Origin: Blepharisma stoltei
Taxonomy: Eukaryota > Ciliophora > Heterotrichea > Heterotrichida > Blepharismidae
DNA: 64,000 nt
Assembly (NCBI GenBank): GCA_914767885.1
Contig: CAJZBQ010000056.1
Location: forward strand, 620,001 to 684,000
Reading direction: 5' to 3'
In this document: positions 23,801 to 35,900 of the stretch, piece by piece
How positions within the stretch are numbered: the stretch's first letter is position 1
How the letters are laid out: each line of letters begins with the position of its first letter
Position numbers and translations under genes: made by a program
Notes under the pieces: generated by a model
Databases searched by the model: none
What the model saw: only the letters and a program-made list of their open reading frames with translations
Told to the model about the DNA's origin: nothing

Positions 23801-24270
23801 AAATTTTTTTCGTATTTTTGAAAATATCCGAATCTGCAAAAATTGGAAAGCGAAAATTAATTTAATTTTTAAAATTTATGTTTTAATATGCAATCGTTTT
23901 ACATTCAATAGAATAGATTATCAACAATTTAAAAACATTTTTGTTCACATTTTTATCCAAAAATATAGATTATTCAAAGATTTTTCTCGCTCACTCTGGA
24001 GAGGGAGTAAGCAGAGAAAAGCCATTATCGAGGAAAAGGAATGCAAGCAGCGTTGATTTATTGAGATCGCATGACAAAATGAAAGAAGCAAGAGAAGCTT
24101 ATGGAAGTTCGAGGCCAGGCTCTGTAATCAGCCATATTTCTACTGTAGCTGGAACTGTCAGATCTTTGGCAAGGTCAGAAAGCAGGCCAGGGCTTCAATC
24201 TCTGCCAAGAAATAAGAGCAGAGCTGGAATTAAGCTTAACTCAAGCAAAAGCACGCGTAACTTAAGATAA
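20805..24270 (+). CDS. Large membrane protein with long Glu- and Pro-rich cytoplasmic tail
   Basis: Three inserts (21783-22010, 23189-23697, 23718-24007) are removed to give 812 residues in one frame. The N-terminal 240 residues have about five hydrophobic segments separated by short loops. The tail contains a repeated EETKKTEEEIK block, three GGPPNY/AGPPSY repeats and an Arg/Ser-rich C-terminus. I do not recognise a family. Three different classes of insert in one gene, all frame-restoring, make it the best single demonstration of elimination in the window. Confidence 0.75.
21783..22010. mobile_element. 228-bp palindromic IES with tRNA-like minihelix arms, copy 1
   Basis: The outer arms are themselves hairpins (TTGCCCGAGGATGGCGC with its complement). 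Inner arms form a 15-bp stem closed by the loop TTCGATT. TA flanks lie at 21781-21782 and 22009-22010, and excision leaving one TA gives LEAIPPDSN in frame. A second copy of identical length is at 42905. Confidence 0.92.
23189..23697 (-). mobile_element. SINE/LINE-like retroposon copy B
   Basis: Flanked by CAGCCCATATGA (23177-23188) and CAGCTCATATGA (23686-23697), a 12-bp duplication with one mismatch. In minus orientation it starts with ATTAAAATGGC and ends in repeated TAATC units. It is clearly GC-rich against its surroundings. Excision restores PYEEKLVKML. Confidence 0.85.
23718..24007 (+). mobile_element. MITE/IES copy 3, left flank TGA instead of TTA
   Basis: The left end ACTCCTCC..CAACAAAAAA and right end CTCGCTCACTCTGG..GGGAG match the family. 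The left flank is TGA (23718-23720) and the right has TA (24008-24009). Only joining 23717 to 24008 restores the frame (KMLSREKPLS). Confidence 0.82.
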
Positions 24271-24310
24271 TTTTGTTGTAACATCTATATAACGAAATTA
24301 AATAATTAAG

Positions 24311-25270
24311 TTACAATGCTCGCATACTACTTCTGAGCATTTGTTTTTGGACCTTTTTAGTTTCATATAATTTGTCATCGTTTTGTTGAAGAATTTTGGT
24401 CAACTTTTCAATTTCGTCTTTTGGAATTGACGAGTCTTGTAAGAATGTCCTCAATTTCCTCCTATATTCAGTCTGCGACTGTTCTAAACTAATAATTTTT
24501 GTGTTTAAGTCATCGATTCCAGGAGTAAAAGACCTTCCATTTTGCGAATTGAGCAATGGAGAGGCGCTTCTTGATGGTGGAACTGGAGTTTTCGATCTGT
24601 GTCTATGGCTAATCACAGATATATCTCCTTTTGAATTCATGTGGTGATGCTCTATATGTCGTTGGTGTCTCAGCTTTTTAATTTTGTGCTCCAAAACGGC
24701 TATTCTCTTATCTTTTTCAAGCGTGACCTTATTTAGAGCCTCTTCAAGTGTTTCAAACTTTCTTTTATAAGTTTGAGATTGCTGATCTCTGGATTGATAA
24801 AGCAAAACTTCTTCTTGGAGCCTCTCACATTTTTCGATTAAATTTGCAATATGCTGATTTGCTTTGTCTTTGTAAGTTTTGAACTCATCATGATAGTCGT
24901 TAGGTTGCGCTGATGCGTTTCTTTTATCATCTAACTTTTCAAGTAAATTCCCAAGATAAGCTTTTTCTCTTTTGAGTTTTTCGTTCTCTATGATGGCTCT
25001 CTTTAGGTCTTTTTCTAGCATTGTGGTTGTCTGAAGAGCTTCAGCATATTTAAACTCAAGCTCTTTTAGCCTTTGCTTTAAGGAAAGATTTTCAGATTCG
25101 GGGTTGGGAATTTGATTTTTAAACTCAACTTCTTTGGGGCTTAAACTTTGTTTCAGTCGCTTATTTTCGAATTTTGGAGTGTGGCTTTCTTTAGACAAAT
25201 AGCTTTCACTGAATATAAATTACTGTTCATGATAAAATCTTTCCAGGTCGTCTCTTATGCTTGTTTCCAT
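24311..25270 (-). CDS. Coiled-coil protein, 314 aa
   Basis: The start is METSIRDDLERFYHEH at 25270. A 15-nt intron (25209-25223) links this exon to the main frame. Most of the protein (residues 50-190 and 230-300) is heptad-rich coiled coil, split by a Ser/Arg linker containing SKTPVPPSRSASP. Basal-body or cytoskeletal roles are typical for such proteins in ciliates, but there is no diagnostic motif. Confidence 0.8.
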
Positions 25271-25459
25271 TTAAAATGAGATATCTTCTAAAGTTAAAAT
25301 AATGAAAAAATAAAGAACAATTTTTTGGGTCTGATGATTTCAAAGATTAAATTATGAAAAGATAGGCAAAATACACAAAAAGCAAATATTTTTCAGAATT
25401 AATTATTTAATATAAGAAATTTTAAGAAATTAGAAAATTGAAAGGATATACTAATAATT

Positions 25460-25906
25460 TTATGCATCATAAATGGATTTGCTTTCATCTTTGTAATAAT
25501 CACGATAAAATTCATCAAGATTCTCATTAAATCTTTGAGGATTTCTAAAATGTCTAAATAATCCATCATGGCTATGTTTTTCTTTATCAAAAAATTCACT
25601 ATATCTGCCAAGATGGCTAAAAGGATCAAGAAGCTTTCTAAAACATTCTTCTAGTTGGCTTATTTCATCAAATTCAGGCCCATCCATGAAATTCTCATCA
25701 TAAGGTATTTCTTCTTCGATAATTTCTTCTGATGGAGGTTCTGATCCAGATCGAGATCTGATTGTAGTGATTTTCTTGCATTTTGTTATTCCTTCTTCGT
25801 CAGGTAGGCAATAAATTCTAGTTGAGCTAGAATAGCTTCTGCCTTCTTCTTGCAAAGTTTTACTTTCCTCTTTTTTATTCAAATTGAACCAATCTTTAAT
25901 TCCCAT
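25460..25906 (-). CDS. Small acidic protein of unknown function
   Basis: 148 residues with ATG 25906 and TAA stop. It begins MGIKDW, a possible but imperfect N-myristoylation signal. It is rich in Glu/Asp with an aromatic C-terminus and has no recognised domain. Confidence 0.6.
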   Translation of the reverse strand: MGIKDWFNLNKKEESKTLQEEGRSYSSSTRIYCLPDEEGITKCKKITTIRSRSGSEPPSEEIIEEEIPYDENFMDGPEFDEISQLEECFRKLLDPFSHLGRYSEFFDKEKHSHDGLFRHFRNPQRFNENLDEFYRDYYKDESKSIYDA

Positions 25907-26327
25907 GTGAGTATCTTTTTATTATACCTGGTGATAGAAATTGCGAGTAGCTTTTTATTTTTCAAAAATTTAGGTTTTATTATGCTTAAAATTTTCATAA
26001 TCAATTTATATAATTTTTATTAATCAAATAAATGATTCATTTTTAGTGGAGTATATTTATTATATATAAATGCTCAGAAAAATTATTTAAATGCAAAAAA
26101 TGATTTGATTACAAGGAAAATACCTTTTTCTGTAAATTTGCTATCAATTTATATCCGATAAATATCAATTAAGTAGATAACGCTATGTCACTAATCTGAT
26201 CATAAAAAATTGATTATCTTGATAATTATTCTTGAAAGAGCTTTACGAACAAATTTAATGATTAGCAAATAAAAATAATTACTTTCAGATTGAAATAGCC
26301 CTGGTGATGACATATTTAGTTGGATAA
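25907..26327. other. Divergent intergenic region
   Basis: Very AT-rich; no ORF, repeat or RNA gene seen. Presumed promoters for both neighbours. Confidence 0.4.
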
Positions 26328-27230
26328 ATGAAGCCAGCAAAAGTCGTTCCTGATTTAGTGAGAGGGTTCAAGATTGGAGGCACACAAACTCAATCCTGGG
26401 TTGAAAGAGATATTATTCTCTACGCATTGGGCGTTGGAATGTCAAGAGATCCAATGGATACTAAAGAGCTTTCATTTACCTACGAAAATGCTGAGAATTT
26501 CAAAGTTCTTCCTACCTTTGGCGCAACAATTGGAAGCATTGGCGCAGTTTTTGAAGGCCTTGTTTCTTGTCCAGGAATGCCTAACTTCAATCCAATGATG
26601 CTTCTTCATGGTGAACAAAAACTTGAGTTTTTCAAGCCATTTCCTCAAAGGCAAAGAGTGACGATGACTAGTGAAATAGCTGATATTGCAGACAAAATAA
26701 AAGGTGCACTTGTCACTTTTTCTAGCGATGTCAAAGACGAAAGTGGGTCAATCATATGCAGAAATACTTCCAAAATGTTCATTAGAGGAATTGGAGGGTT
26801 TGGTGATAAAGGAAAATTGCAAGACAGCCTCCCTAATGTGCCTCAAAGGCCTCCATGTAAAGTCGCAAGTGATGTAACGACACCTAATCAAGCAATTCTT
26901 TATAGACTTTCTGGAGATACAAATCCTTTGCATATTGATCCAAACATGGCTGCAATGGGTGGGTTTGATAGACCAATTTTGCATGGGCTATGCTCATTTG
27001 GAATTGCAGGTAAAGCTGTTTTGAAGGAGTTCTGTGATTATGACGTGACCAAATTTAAAAGCATTGCAGTGAGGTTTACCAGGCATGTGTTTCCAGGCGA
27101 AACTTTACTTACTGAAATGTGGAAAGAAGGGAATAAAGTCATTTTTGCCCAAAAAACTCAAGAAAGAGAGGGAAAGATGACGACTCAAGGTTATGTTGAA
27201 CTTAATGAAGATCCTCAGCCTAAGATTTAA
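26328..27230 (+). CDS. MaoC-type (R)-2-enoyl-CoA hydratase (hydratase 2)
   Basis: 300 residues forming a double hot-dog protein. The C-terminal half carries the hydratase-2 motif YRLSGDTNPLHIDPNMA with catalytic Asp/His, followed by GGFDRPILHGLC. It matches the hydratase-2 domain of peroxisomal multifunctional enzyme 2, here as a stand-alone protein. It would hydrate trans-2-enoyl-CoA to (R)-3-hydroxyacyl-CoA in beta-oxidation. The C-terminus PKI is not a strong peroxisomal signal. Confidence 0.93.
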   Translation: MKPAKVVPDLVRGFKIGGTQTQSWVERDIILYALGVGMSRDPMDTKELSFTYENAENFKVLPTFGATIGSIGAVFEGLVSCPGMPNFNPMMLLHGEQKLEFFKPFPQRQRVTMTSEIADIADKIKGALVTFSSDVKDESGSIICRNTSKMFIRGIGGFGDKGKLQDSLPNVPQRPPCKVASDVTTPNQAILYRLSGDTNPLHIDPNMAAMGGFDRPILHGLCSFGIAGKAVLKEFCDYDVTKFKSIAVRFTRHVFPGETLLTEMWKEGNKVIFAQKTQEREGKMTTQGYVELNEDPQPKI

Positions 27231-27483
27231 ATAATCATTACTACCCTTAGCTCGATGCTTTTACTAGGATATCACTCTCAGATTAATTACTAAAATTATC
27301 TCTATTTAATACAATTTAATTCAAATTAAAGTAAATTACCTTAAAAAATTGGGTAATCTTAATATCATATATATAAATGATTTAACCTTTTTTCGGATTT
27401 AATTTTGTGAATTTATTTTTAAAATGGATAAAAAGTATCAATGATAAATTTATATTTATATCAGGGAGTCTTATTTTCAAGAA

Positions 27484-27709
27484 TATACTTCGCGAGCAGC
27501 TATGGCTTGACCTGGCTTTCCACTCCCCTTCCCCCACCCTTCTGACGCTTTCATTTTAAATGAAACAGGAAAAAGAAAATGACAAACTCATCATTATAAA
27601 TTTGAGGGAGTCAAATTAATTTACCATGCTTTATCTAAACTTAAACTGCCAAGGGGGGAGAATATTGAGTGGGAAGGCAAGGTCGATCTATAACTGTGCT
27701 CGCTCTATA
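27484..27709. mobile_element. Imperfect-TIR element, intergenic
   Basis: About 45-bp inverted ends (CGCGAGCAGCTATGGCTTGA and its approximate complement near 27680-27706) flanked by TATA, inside the 27231-27750 intergenic gap. No ORF; a MITE-like IES is likely. Confidence 0.6.
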
Positions 27710-27750
27710 AATGGTATAATTATTTAACTAATTAGCTGACGATCATTCAT

Positions 27751-29484
27751 TTACAATTTGGACCTATCTTTGCACTTAAAGCAATTCCAATACATAGAAA
27801 GCAGAAATGCAATAGAGCATAATGCCCAGTGCGAAAAGTATGATACCAAAGGTAGAGTCTCGGATTTAGATATAAGCGGAAATAGTTGATGCAAAAACAA
27901 AGGAGAAGTATAGTTCGCGAGAGACAATATCAAAACGATAGCAATCAAATCGTTTGAAGTAGTTACTGATGGCCCAACTAATGGAAAAATGCTTCGTATG
28001 CCAGCACAAAGATTAAAAAGATAAACTAATGCACATAGCATATAAACCATCGGTAACGCTTCTGTAACTTCTGATAAAAGTTGATTAGTTCTTGTAAAAT
28101 TAAAATATGGGCGTCTTCGTCTGGGTATGGCCTCCCGGCCATACATACTCTACTCATATTTTAATTATATCCGGCAAAGGTTTTGCCATTCAGAAAATGG
28201 GCAACAAAGCCATGGTAAGCAATTCTGCAGAGCAGAGCCTGGAGCATGTCCAACCACCAGAAAGGATTTTATCCCCGAGAGGAAAGGGAGTCTAAGTTTG
28301 GAAAGGGTAAGACCAGCAGAGTCTACAGGCAACGCCTAGACCATTCGGGCAACTACCTAGCGTGAAACTGGGCATAACGTCCCAGGACTTGGAATTTCCC
28401 TTTTTGCCGAAAGGTGACCAGAAATTCCATTTTTTTTGGAATTTCGGAGAGCCAACTCTCGTCAACTCAAGCAGCAAGCCGCAGAAGTCCATAGCCCGCC
28501 CACTTAACACTTAAGCCGCAGCACGCTGTGGGAAGGAGTAGACGTATGTCCTCTTGGCAGTCTTTATGGCTGCTTGGACTACGCTGCAAAGCAGGTGAAC
28601 CCCGAAAAAGGGGTCCTTGGTGACTGCGCAATCAAAACGGCAGACGCCTTCTAATATTAATTAAGATTAAGATTAGTTCTTGTAAATGCTGCAAAGCCAC
28701 AAGACCATTTGCATTCTGATAAAATTGTTTGCTCAATCAAGACCACCAGAAGACCAGAAATAATAGCTAAAGAAAGGACAATCCCTAGGCATCCACAAAA
28801 TACAGATATTGAACTCTCCAGCCACCATTTTAAATCTCTTTTGCAAGACTTCACAATTTTCCCTTCAATATCTTCTTTTTCAATATTGAGAACGTTTAAT
28901 GCGAGTTTAACTTGTTTAGGAGGATTAAGGCCTCTGTATGTATATTGATATGAAATATTCTTGATGTTGTTATTGATCGAAATCAAAGCACTCTCTAGAG
29001 AATGCTGCTCCATAATATTTTCATAAAAAGGATATATAAGTAAATTTGAAATTTGAGAAAATCCATACGCAACGATCACATTTATCACACAAAGGCCTAT
29101 AAAAGTCAAGCCTAAGGCAATTTTATCCAGCACTGATGCTAAAATAGGTAGAAACCCATGTTTAATTGCCAGTGAGTATCCAATCATGCTACCAATCCCT
29201 GATGTCAAAACACTTAAATAGAAAATAAGTTGATGTCAGGAATGATTCTGGGCAAAGCACAAAGGTAAAGTCACCAAAATTAGCAGTTGTGAAATTAGTT
29301 CAAGGAGATGGGGAGTCAAAAAAATATACTCAGAGCTCGGTTCCCAAAGCTTCATTGTAAATAGAGCAAAATTTATGCCGATAAGCGTGCCATAGATTAT
29401 TTTACTTTGATCTGGCTTGGAAAGAATCATAGATGCGCTGATTCCTAAGAAAAGGTTAGTACCTATAGCAAGGCTTAAATCCAT
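27751..29484 (-). CDS. Multi-pass membrane protein, GPHR/GPR89-like, interrupted by a retroposon
   Basis: Removing 28099-28686 gives 381 residues in one frame (FTRTNQLLSEV). About eight hydrophobic segments are visible. The pattern of an early TM block, a loop of paired helices (ISINNNIKNISYQY) and a C-terminal LVYLFNLCAGIRSIF segment resembles Golgi pH regulator / ABA-GPCR proteins, anion channels of the Golgi. The similarity is by eye and modest; an LMBR1-type protein is an alternative. TGA near 29236 is Trp. Confidence 0.65.
28099..28686 (+). mobile_element. SINE/LINE-like retroposon copy C
   Basis: A 16-bp target-site duplication, GATTAGTTCTTGTAAA (28083-28098, 28671-28686). The 5' end ATTAAAATATGGGCGTCTTC is shared with copy D at 61311. 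The tail is repeated ATTAAG. Its length is a multiple of three but it contains stops, and excision restores the host gene. Confidence 0.9.
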
Positions 29485-29957
29485 TTTTATACGTTTTTAA
29501 CTAATCTAATCAAAGTTCTTGTGAGCTCACCTCGAAGAAGAAATAGAAATTTGATTAATTTTTAATAATTTTAATTATTTCTTAGATATGATATGCAGTT
29601 TGCAGTCTTAGATAGCTAAAACTGGTTCTATAGGCAAGTTTATAGGCATATTGAAGTTCGTTACCCTTAATACTAGACTTTTCTTTATCTTCTGAGTAGG
29701 GAAAAAGCTTGCTTTGAGCTATTCATTAAATTTTAATTGCATAGCAGTGTAATCTCTTGAAAATAAAATCTTATTAGAACTAAACTTTAGCATCATTCAT
29801 CTCTATGAATCTTAATTAATCATAACACAATATAAATTGTATCACTTTCTTATAAAGTAACTTTCCATCACACAAAATAAATAACGGATATAAAACCTAA
29901 AAGTCTATTGAATCACTTTCACCAATTTAAATAAGAATACGATTAATTTCCTTAATC
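29485..29957. other. Intergenic region
   Basis: AT-rich spacer upstream of the GPHR-like gene and downstream of the SDH gene. Nothing recognisable. Confidence 0.4.
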
Positions 29958-32614
29958 TTAATAAACTCTCTTTGCAGGTGGGATTGTATGCATTTCTTTT
30001 GCGTCCAAAGTGTCAGTTATAACAGGTCTGTACTTAATTGCAACATCATCATCTACCTTCTGTTGCCATGAAAGTGTATGTTTCATCCATTCTTTATCAT
30101 TCCTATCCTTGAAATCATCTCTTGCATGAGCTCCTCTACTTTCTTTGCGGTTTTCAGCACAGATAATCGTCTGCTTGGCACAAGTAAGCAGATTTTCAAG
30201 CTCCAGAGTTTCGATAAGATCAGAGTTCCAAGTCAGGTCTCTATCTGTGGTTTTCACATCTTTGAACATTTTGCAGATATCAGTCATTTTTTCACAGCCT
30301 TGCTTTAGGGTTTCTTCAATTCTGAAGACAGCTGCGTGAAGCTGCATTGTGCTTTGCATTTTGTCTCGAATTTGTGCAGTGCTTAATGCGCCTGAAGCTG
30401 TTCTTAGGCGCTCAATTTTTTCAATTGACTCTTCGCCTGCGTTGGGAGGGAGATCAGGCTGGGTTTGGCCTGGCTGAAATTCTTCTTTAGTGGTTAACGA
30501 GGCTGTATATACATTAAAATGGCCTGGCAAGCCCGTTCTCTTAACACCTGTAAATGGGGTAACCCAGGGACTTTGTGGAAGTGAGGATTATGCTCGATAA
30601 TGAGTATCCGGTCAGGCTTACTTGGCTTGGTGGAGCACAATGTCAGATTAGGCCAACTGTAGCTTATTCTAGGTCAACGTTTTAGCTCAGAGGGAGATGG
30701 GACCCAGATTTGTAGGGGGGCCTTCCAGCAACACTAGTGAGGCTCTTCATTGTCAATCGGAACTATTCCCTAGCATAATACCAGGCGTTGCATCATGGGT
30801 TACGAGTTTCCATCTTGGCTGACAGGTGACCAGAAATTCCTTTTCAAATTTTCTGGAAGCTGAACTCTATTGACGTACCGTATTGTGGCTGATCCTACTC
30901 TAATCTCTGTTCGAGCCTCGGGCGGAGAGGGGTTAATCCCCTGGAAAGGCGGTAGATGGCCCAATGATACAAGGTGGAGATGAATACCCTTATGTGATAT
31001 CAATGGGGGCTTTTCTTATTATCTTAACTAAGAATTAAGGTTAACGAGGCTGCTCTTCCAAAAATTACAATGTCGAGTAAAGAATTTGCTCCAAGACGGT
31101 TGGCTCCATGAACTGAGGCACAAGCAGCTTCTCCAGCAGCAAGAAGGCCTGGGACAATTTTATCTTTCCCATCTTTATCAAGGGTAATTACATGAGTTTT
31201 CCAATCAGTTGGAATACCTCCCATATTATAGTGGACAGTTGGGACGACAGGAATAGGTTCTTTGGTTACATCAACTCCTGCAAAAATTTTAGCACTTTCA
31301 CTGATACCTGGAAGTCGAGAGTGTAAGATCTCAGGAGGCAAATGGCTTAAATATAGATGAACATGATCTTTCTTAGGACCAACTCCTCTTCCTTGGAATA
31401 TTTCTAATGTCATAGCTCTACTCACAACATCTCTTGACGCTAAATCTTTAGCGGTTGGTGCATATCTTTCCATAAATCTTTCTCCTTCTGAGTTTCTAGC
31501 TTCGCACCCCCTTCTCCATTCACAAGTAAAAATGGAAAAAATCATGGTTTTAGCAAACCATTATCCGCAAGTAAATAATTTTTATAAAATTGATTTTGCT
31601 ATATTAGTGATAACTATTATAATTAATTTTAATTTTGTAAATTAATTAATGTCCAATTTGTATTATTTTTAAATTAAAGAGAAAAAAATAAGCACTCAAA
31701 TGAGAGAGCAAAAAATTTTGCTAGCTGATAGGGATAAGAATTCCACCTTCACCTCTGCAACCTTCAGTGATCAAGCATCCAGCTCCATAAATCCCAGTTG
31801 GATGGAATTGAACGAATTCCATATCCTCAAGCGGTAATCCTGCTCTTGCAACAAGTCCATGCCCGTCACCAGTGCAAGTATGAGCAGAGGTGCAAGATTG
31901 AAAAGCTCTTCCATATCCTCCGGTTGCAAGAATAGTTTGGTTAGCTCTCATTCTATGAATTGACCCATCTGCCATGCTCATTGCCATGACTCCCCTACAG
32001 ACTCCATCAACCATAATCAAATCCAGTGCAAAGTACTCTACAAAGAACATACAATTATATCCGAGGGCTCTTCCAAACAAAGTATGAAGCATGGAATGCC
32101 CAGTTCTATCAGCTACTGCTGCACACCTATAAGCTTGGCCTCCTTTCCCGAATTCGAGACTTTGGCCTCCAAAAGCTCTCTGGTAGATTTTTCCTTCTTC
32201 AGTGCGGCTAAAAGGCATTCCATAGCTTTCTAACTCATATACTGCTTCAATAGCCTCTTTACACATATAATGGATGGCGTTCTGGTCCCCTAGCCAATCA
32301 CTACCTTTAACAGTATCATAGAAATGCCATCTCCAGTCATCTTTTGTCATATTTCCTAATGCGGCATTGATTCCTCCTTGAGCTGCAACAGTGTGAGATC
32401 TTGTGGGGAATAGCTTTGAGAGACATGCTGTTTTATATCCTAGTGATGCAAGACCAAATGCTGCTCGAAGACCAGCACCTCCTGCACCAACAACAATTGC
32501 GTCATATGTATGATCGTAGACAGTGTATGTTTTTGGGGTGGGCCCTTGAGACGGTCCTAGGTCTGGAGTGACTTTCGATATCACTGTAAAAGGTCTTTTG
32601 AGAAGTCTCAACAT
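29958..32614 (-). CDS. SDHA: Succinate dehydrogenase flavoprotein subunit, interrupted twice
   Basis: After removal of 31499-31736 and 30506-31052 the protein has 623 residues, the normal SdhA length. It shows an N-terminal mitochondrial presequence, the FAD-binding [15 protein letters not shown], the covalent-FAD histidine region [36 protein letters not shown] and a normal C-terminal domain. It oxidises succinate to fumarate and feeds electrons to ubiquinone as part of complex II in the inner mitochondrial membrane. The first insert cuts the catalytic region (GEGGIL / RNSEGERF). The second cuts near the C-terminal domain (GRAASLT / TKEEF). Confidence 0.97.
30506..31052 (+). mobile_element. 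SINE/LINE-like retroposon copy E
   Basis: The 14-bp duplication GGTTAACGAGGCTG lies at 30492-30505 and 31039-31052. It starts near CATTAAAATGGC and shares GGTGACCAGAAATTCC with copy C. The tail is short (TAACTAAGAATTAA). Removal restores SDHA exactly. Confidence 0.9.
31499..31736 (-). mobile_element. Diverged MITE/IES in SDHA
   Basis: Flanked by TA (31497-31498 and 31735-31736). The ends show weak similarity to the TCACGGAGG family (CCCCCTTCTCCATTCAC and GCTAGCAAAATTTT). Excision leaving one TA restores [14 protein letters not shown]. Confidence 0.85.
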
Positions 32615-32994
32615 ATTATTAGATTATGGCTATTACATTTCTAAAAATCCAAAGTTAAGTTTTATTGGGTTTAGAATGCATTAGCAAATTCTGGCTTGAT
32701 CCAAACTTGCATTCAAAATAAAAAGTATTACTACTCCATCTTATTAAAAAATTTTAGAAAATAATTAATTATAATTGTGGCTATTTAATAAACAATTAAT
32801 TATTTGCGAGATATTAGATTTTCCTATTTCATTTTTCTAGCTCTTTCCAATAAAAAGCTCAACAAAAAAAATATTCTGCTAGATATAAAAAATTTCATTT
32901 CAAATAATATAATAATTATTATATATTTGTTGGAATAAGAATATTAGAACAAAGAATTCAGAGTCAATTTAAATATAAATAATAATTAAGTGAA
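32615..32994. other. Divergent intergenic region
   Basis: AT-rich spacer between SDHA and the importin gene. No feature recognised beyond presumed promoters. Confidence 0.4.
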
Positions 32995-35900
32995 ATGTCA
33001 AAAATTGAGCAAAGAAACAATACGTTTCTTATGTCAATTAATCAAGATGAAATTCAGAGAAAGCACAATGACTTTGCTGTAAAGATGCGAAGAGATAAGC
33101 GAAAATCTCATACTTCTAAAAGACGAGCTAATATTACTCAACCAGAAGAATCTAGAGCATCAAAAGAATTTAAGCTTCCTCAATATATTATTTCTCGATA
33201 TCCTGCATTGGAATCTTCAGAAGCCACTTTTGAATCAAAATTGATGATTATCCATGAGATACTTGACACAGAAACATCTTATGAGACTATCTTAGAAATT
33301 ATGACTATTTTAAGGACTATAATGTCGTCAGACGATTCACCATTTGATATAATTGTTAGCATGGGGTTTATCGAGTTGCTTTTAAAGTTCGTAAATCTAA
33401 GATATCATGAGCACATTATTTATGAATCTTCTTGATGCCTATGCAATCTTCTGGCAGGCACACATGAGTACGCAGAAAGATTTATCAAGGCAAAGGGGGT
33501 TGAAACTTTAATTTCAGCAATCTCTTATAAGACTGTCGAAGTTAATGAGCATATTATCTGGTCTTTTGCGAATTTAGCAGGAGATTGTGAAAAATATCGG
33601 CAAATTATGCTCAAATGAGGAATAATGGAGGTGCTCTATGACATGATTTTAGGAGCTGGATCAATTAGAGTTTCTTTACTAAGACTCGTTTCCTGGTGCT
33701 TGAACAATTTGTCTAAAAGCGTCAATTTATTTGACTCAATAATGTTGCAGACTGCAATAAGTGGCATTAAAATAATGCTCGAAGTGAAAGATGAGCAGAT
33801 CACCTTCGAGTGTTTAACAGTGATTGCTCGCATTTCGACAAGCAGCAATGAAAAAATCCAGTTAATCATTGATTCTGGACTCATACCTTACGTTTTAGCT
33901 GGGCTCGAAGAGAAGAATCAAAATATTTTAGGAGTCAGCATTAAATTATTAGGAATGATTTGCTCAGGAACGGGTGATGCGGGTTGGCTGTCAACGAGCC
34001 GACAACCACACTTAAAAAAAAAGGTGGTTATCTGCACTTTGTGCGGCTTGGCTGCCAAAAAACCTATAAAAATTTCAAAAAATGTTTGCGGCTTATCTGC
34101 AAACCGTTGTTTTCAGCTAACCCGTCTTGTGTATTTTTTAATATAAAAAATTTACGACATACAACCCTTCAAAAATTAAGTGCTTAGCTGACATTGAGTG
34201 CTGCTTAGCTGCGGAAAAAAAAAGTGCGTGCGGCTTGTATGTCAAAAACGCACCCTTTTTTTTTGGCATTCGGGTTAGCTGCAAATTATAAAAAATTGTA
34301 TTTTTTAATAATGAATATTGAAGATACTAAAGTATATTTACTGCTACTCAATTAAAATACGATTTCTAATGGATTTGAAAATACATTGAACACTCTATCC
34401 CTTATCAGAATATTTATAAAAAATAGTCAGCTAACCCGCAGGTTAAAACATAAGTGAATTTAGCAATATTAAACCTCCGATGCTTTTATAGAAAATAGCA
34501 GCTAAGCCGCACAACTGTGCAGCTAACCACCTAAATTTTTTGTGGTTGTCTTTTATATAATTTTCAATAGCGCAAATTCGTGGCGGGATATATGCAAACT
34601 GTTATTTTTTAATGCATATGCTAAGATTTTTATGTTAAATTTCGACAGACAAGCCGCTAAAGTTGCAGATAACAACCCTTTTTTTTAAGTTGTTAGCTGC
34701 GAGTTAGAACAGCTTAAATTTGGCATGCAGTTAACCGCTTAAAAAAAAAGTTGTTATCTGCAACTTTAGCGGCTTAGCTGTCAAAAACATATTAAAAAAT
34801 TGATATATTCATTAAAAAACAACGGTTTGCAGATATCCCTCCATGAAGATTTTTATATTGAAAAATAAACGACTGATAACCACTAAAAAATTAGGTGGTT
34901 AGCTGCAAGGGGTGCGGCTTAGCTGTCGTCCCTATTAAAAAAAGATAATTTTATTGTCCCTGTTTTTTGTAGGCGGGTTAGCTGTTAACTAGCTTAATGT
35001 GCTTTTTTTGTACGCGATAAGAGAGCGCTATAGCTAATGTGATACAGAATTAACTAATGCAGTCAAAATTTGCTTATACAAGGTGTGCTACAGTCAGTGC
35101 TGGTTCAGGATATGCTTTTTCAGGATGGACTAATACAAGGCATAATAAAAGGTTGCACTAGATCTGGCTGCGCAAGTGCAGATAGTACAAAGCATATTAC
35201 AGGATTCGCTTATGTAAGATATGCTAAATAAGGATCAGTTAGTACATGGTTTAATTCAGGATGGCCTAGTGCTCGATGTGCTAGTTCAGGATGTTCTAGT
35301 ACAATGCTATATAGGATACTCTAATGCAGGATTTGTAAATAAAATATGAAAATAATGACAATTTAATTATCTTCTTCTTTCATCATGAACTATTTATTTC
35401 TAATTAACGGTAATTCGCAATGTCTTGAACGATTTTCAATAAAAACATTATTTCCTCCGATTGTGCATGCAATAGCCATCTTCTTCCTGTATGTTTTATG
35501 ATGAATTCGATTATATTTATTTCAGTAATTTTAGAGATAAATAGAAGATGACAGCATATGATTCTATATCTTTCATACTTTTTGAATTAGCACTTAATCG
35601 TATTTTTTAATATATATTCTTCTTTTATTTTATCAGAAAGCTGAGTCCAAACCCTTCATTTATCATCATCGTTTATATTTAGACTTAATTCCATAGAGAA
35701 AATTTTTATAATAATTCACGCAGTATCCAGTATATAGCTAACTTAATGCTCTCATTGTATTAATTCTAAAGGCAGTTTTTTAGTATGTTTATATTCTTAT
35801 AGAGTAGTCTTTTCATCTTCAGTACTTACAATACTTTTAAAAATAATAAATATCTTAAAATTGCTGCTTTTTTTAATGCTTTTTATAATTTTTTTAGCTT

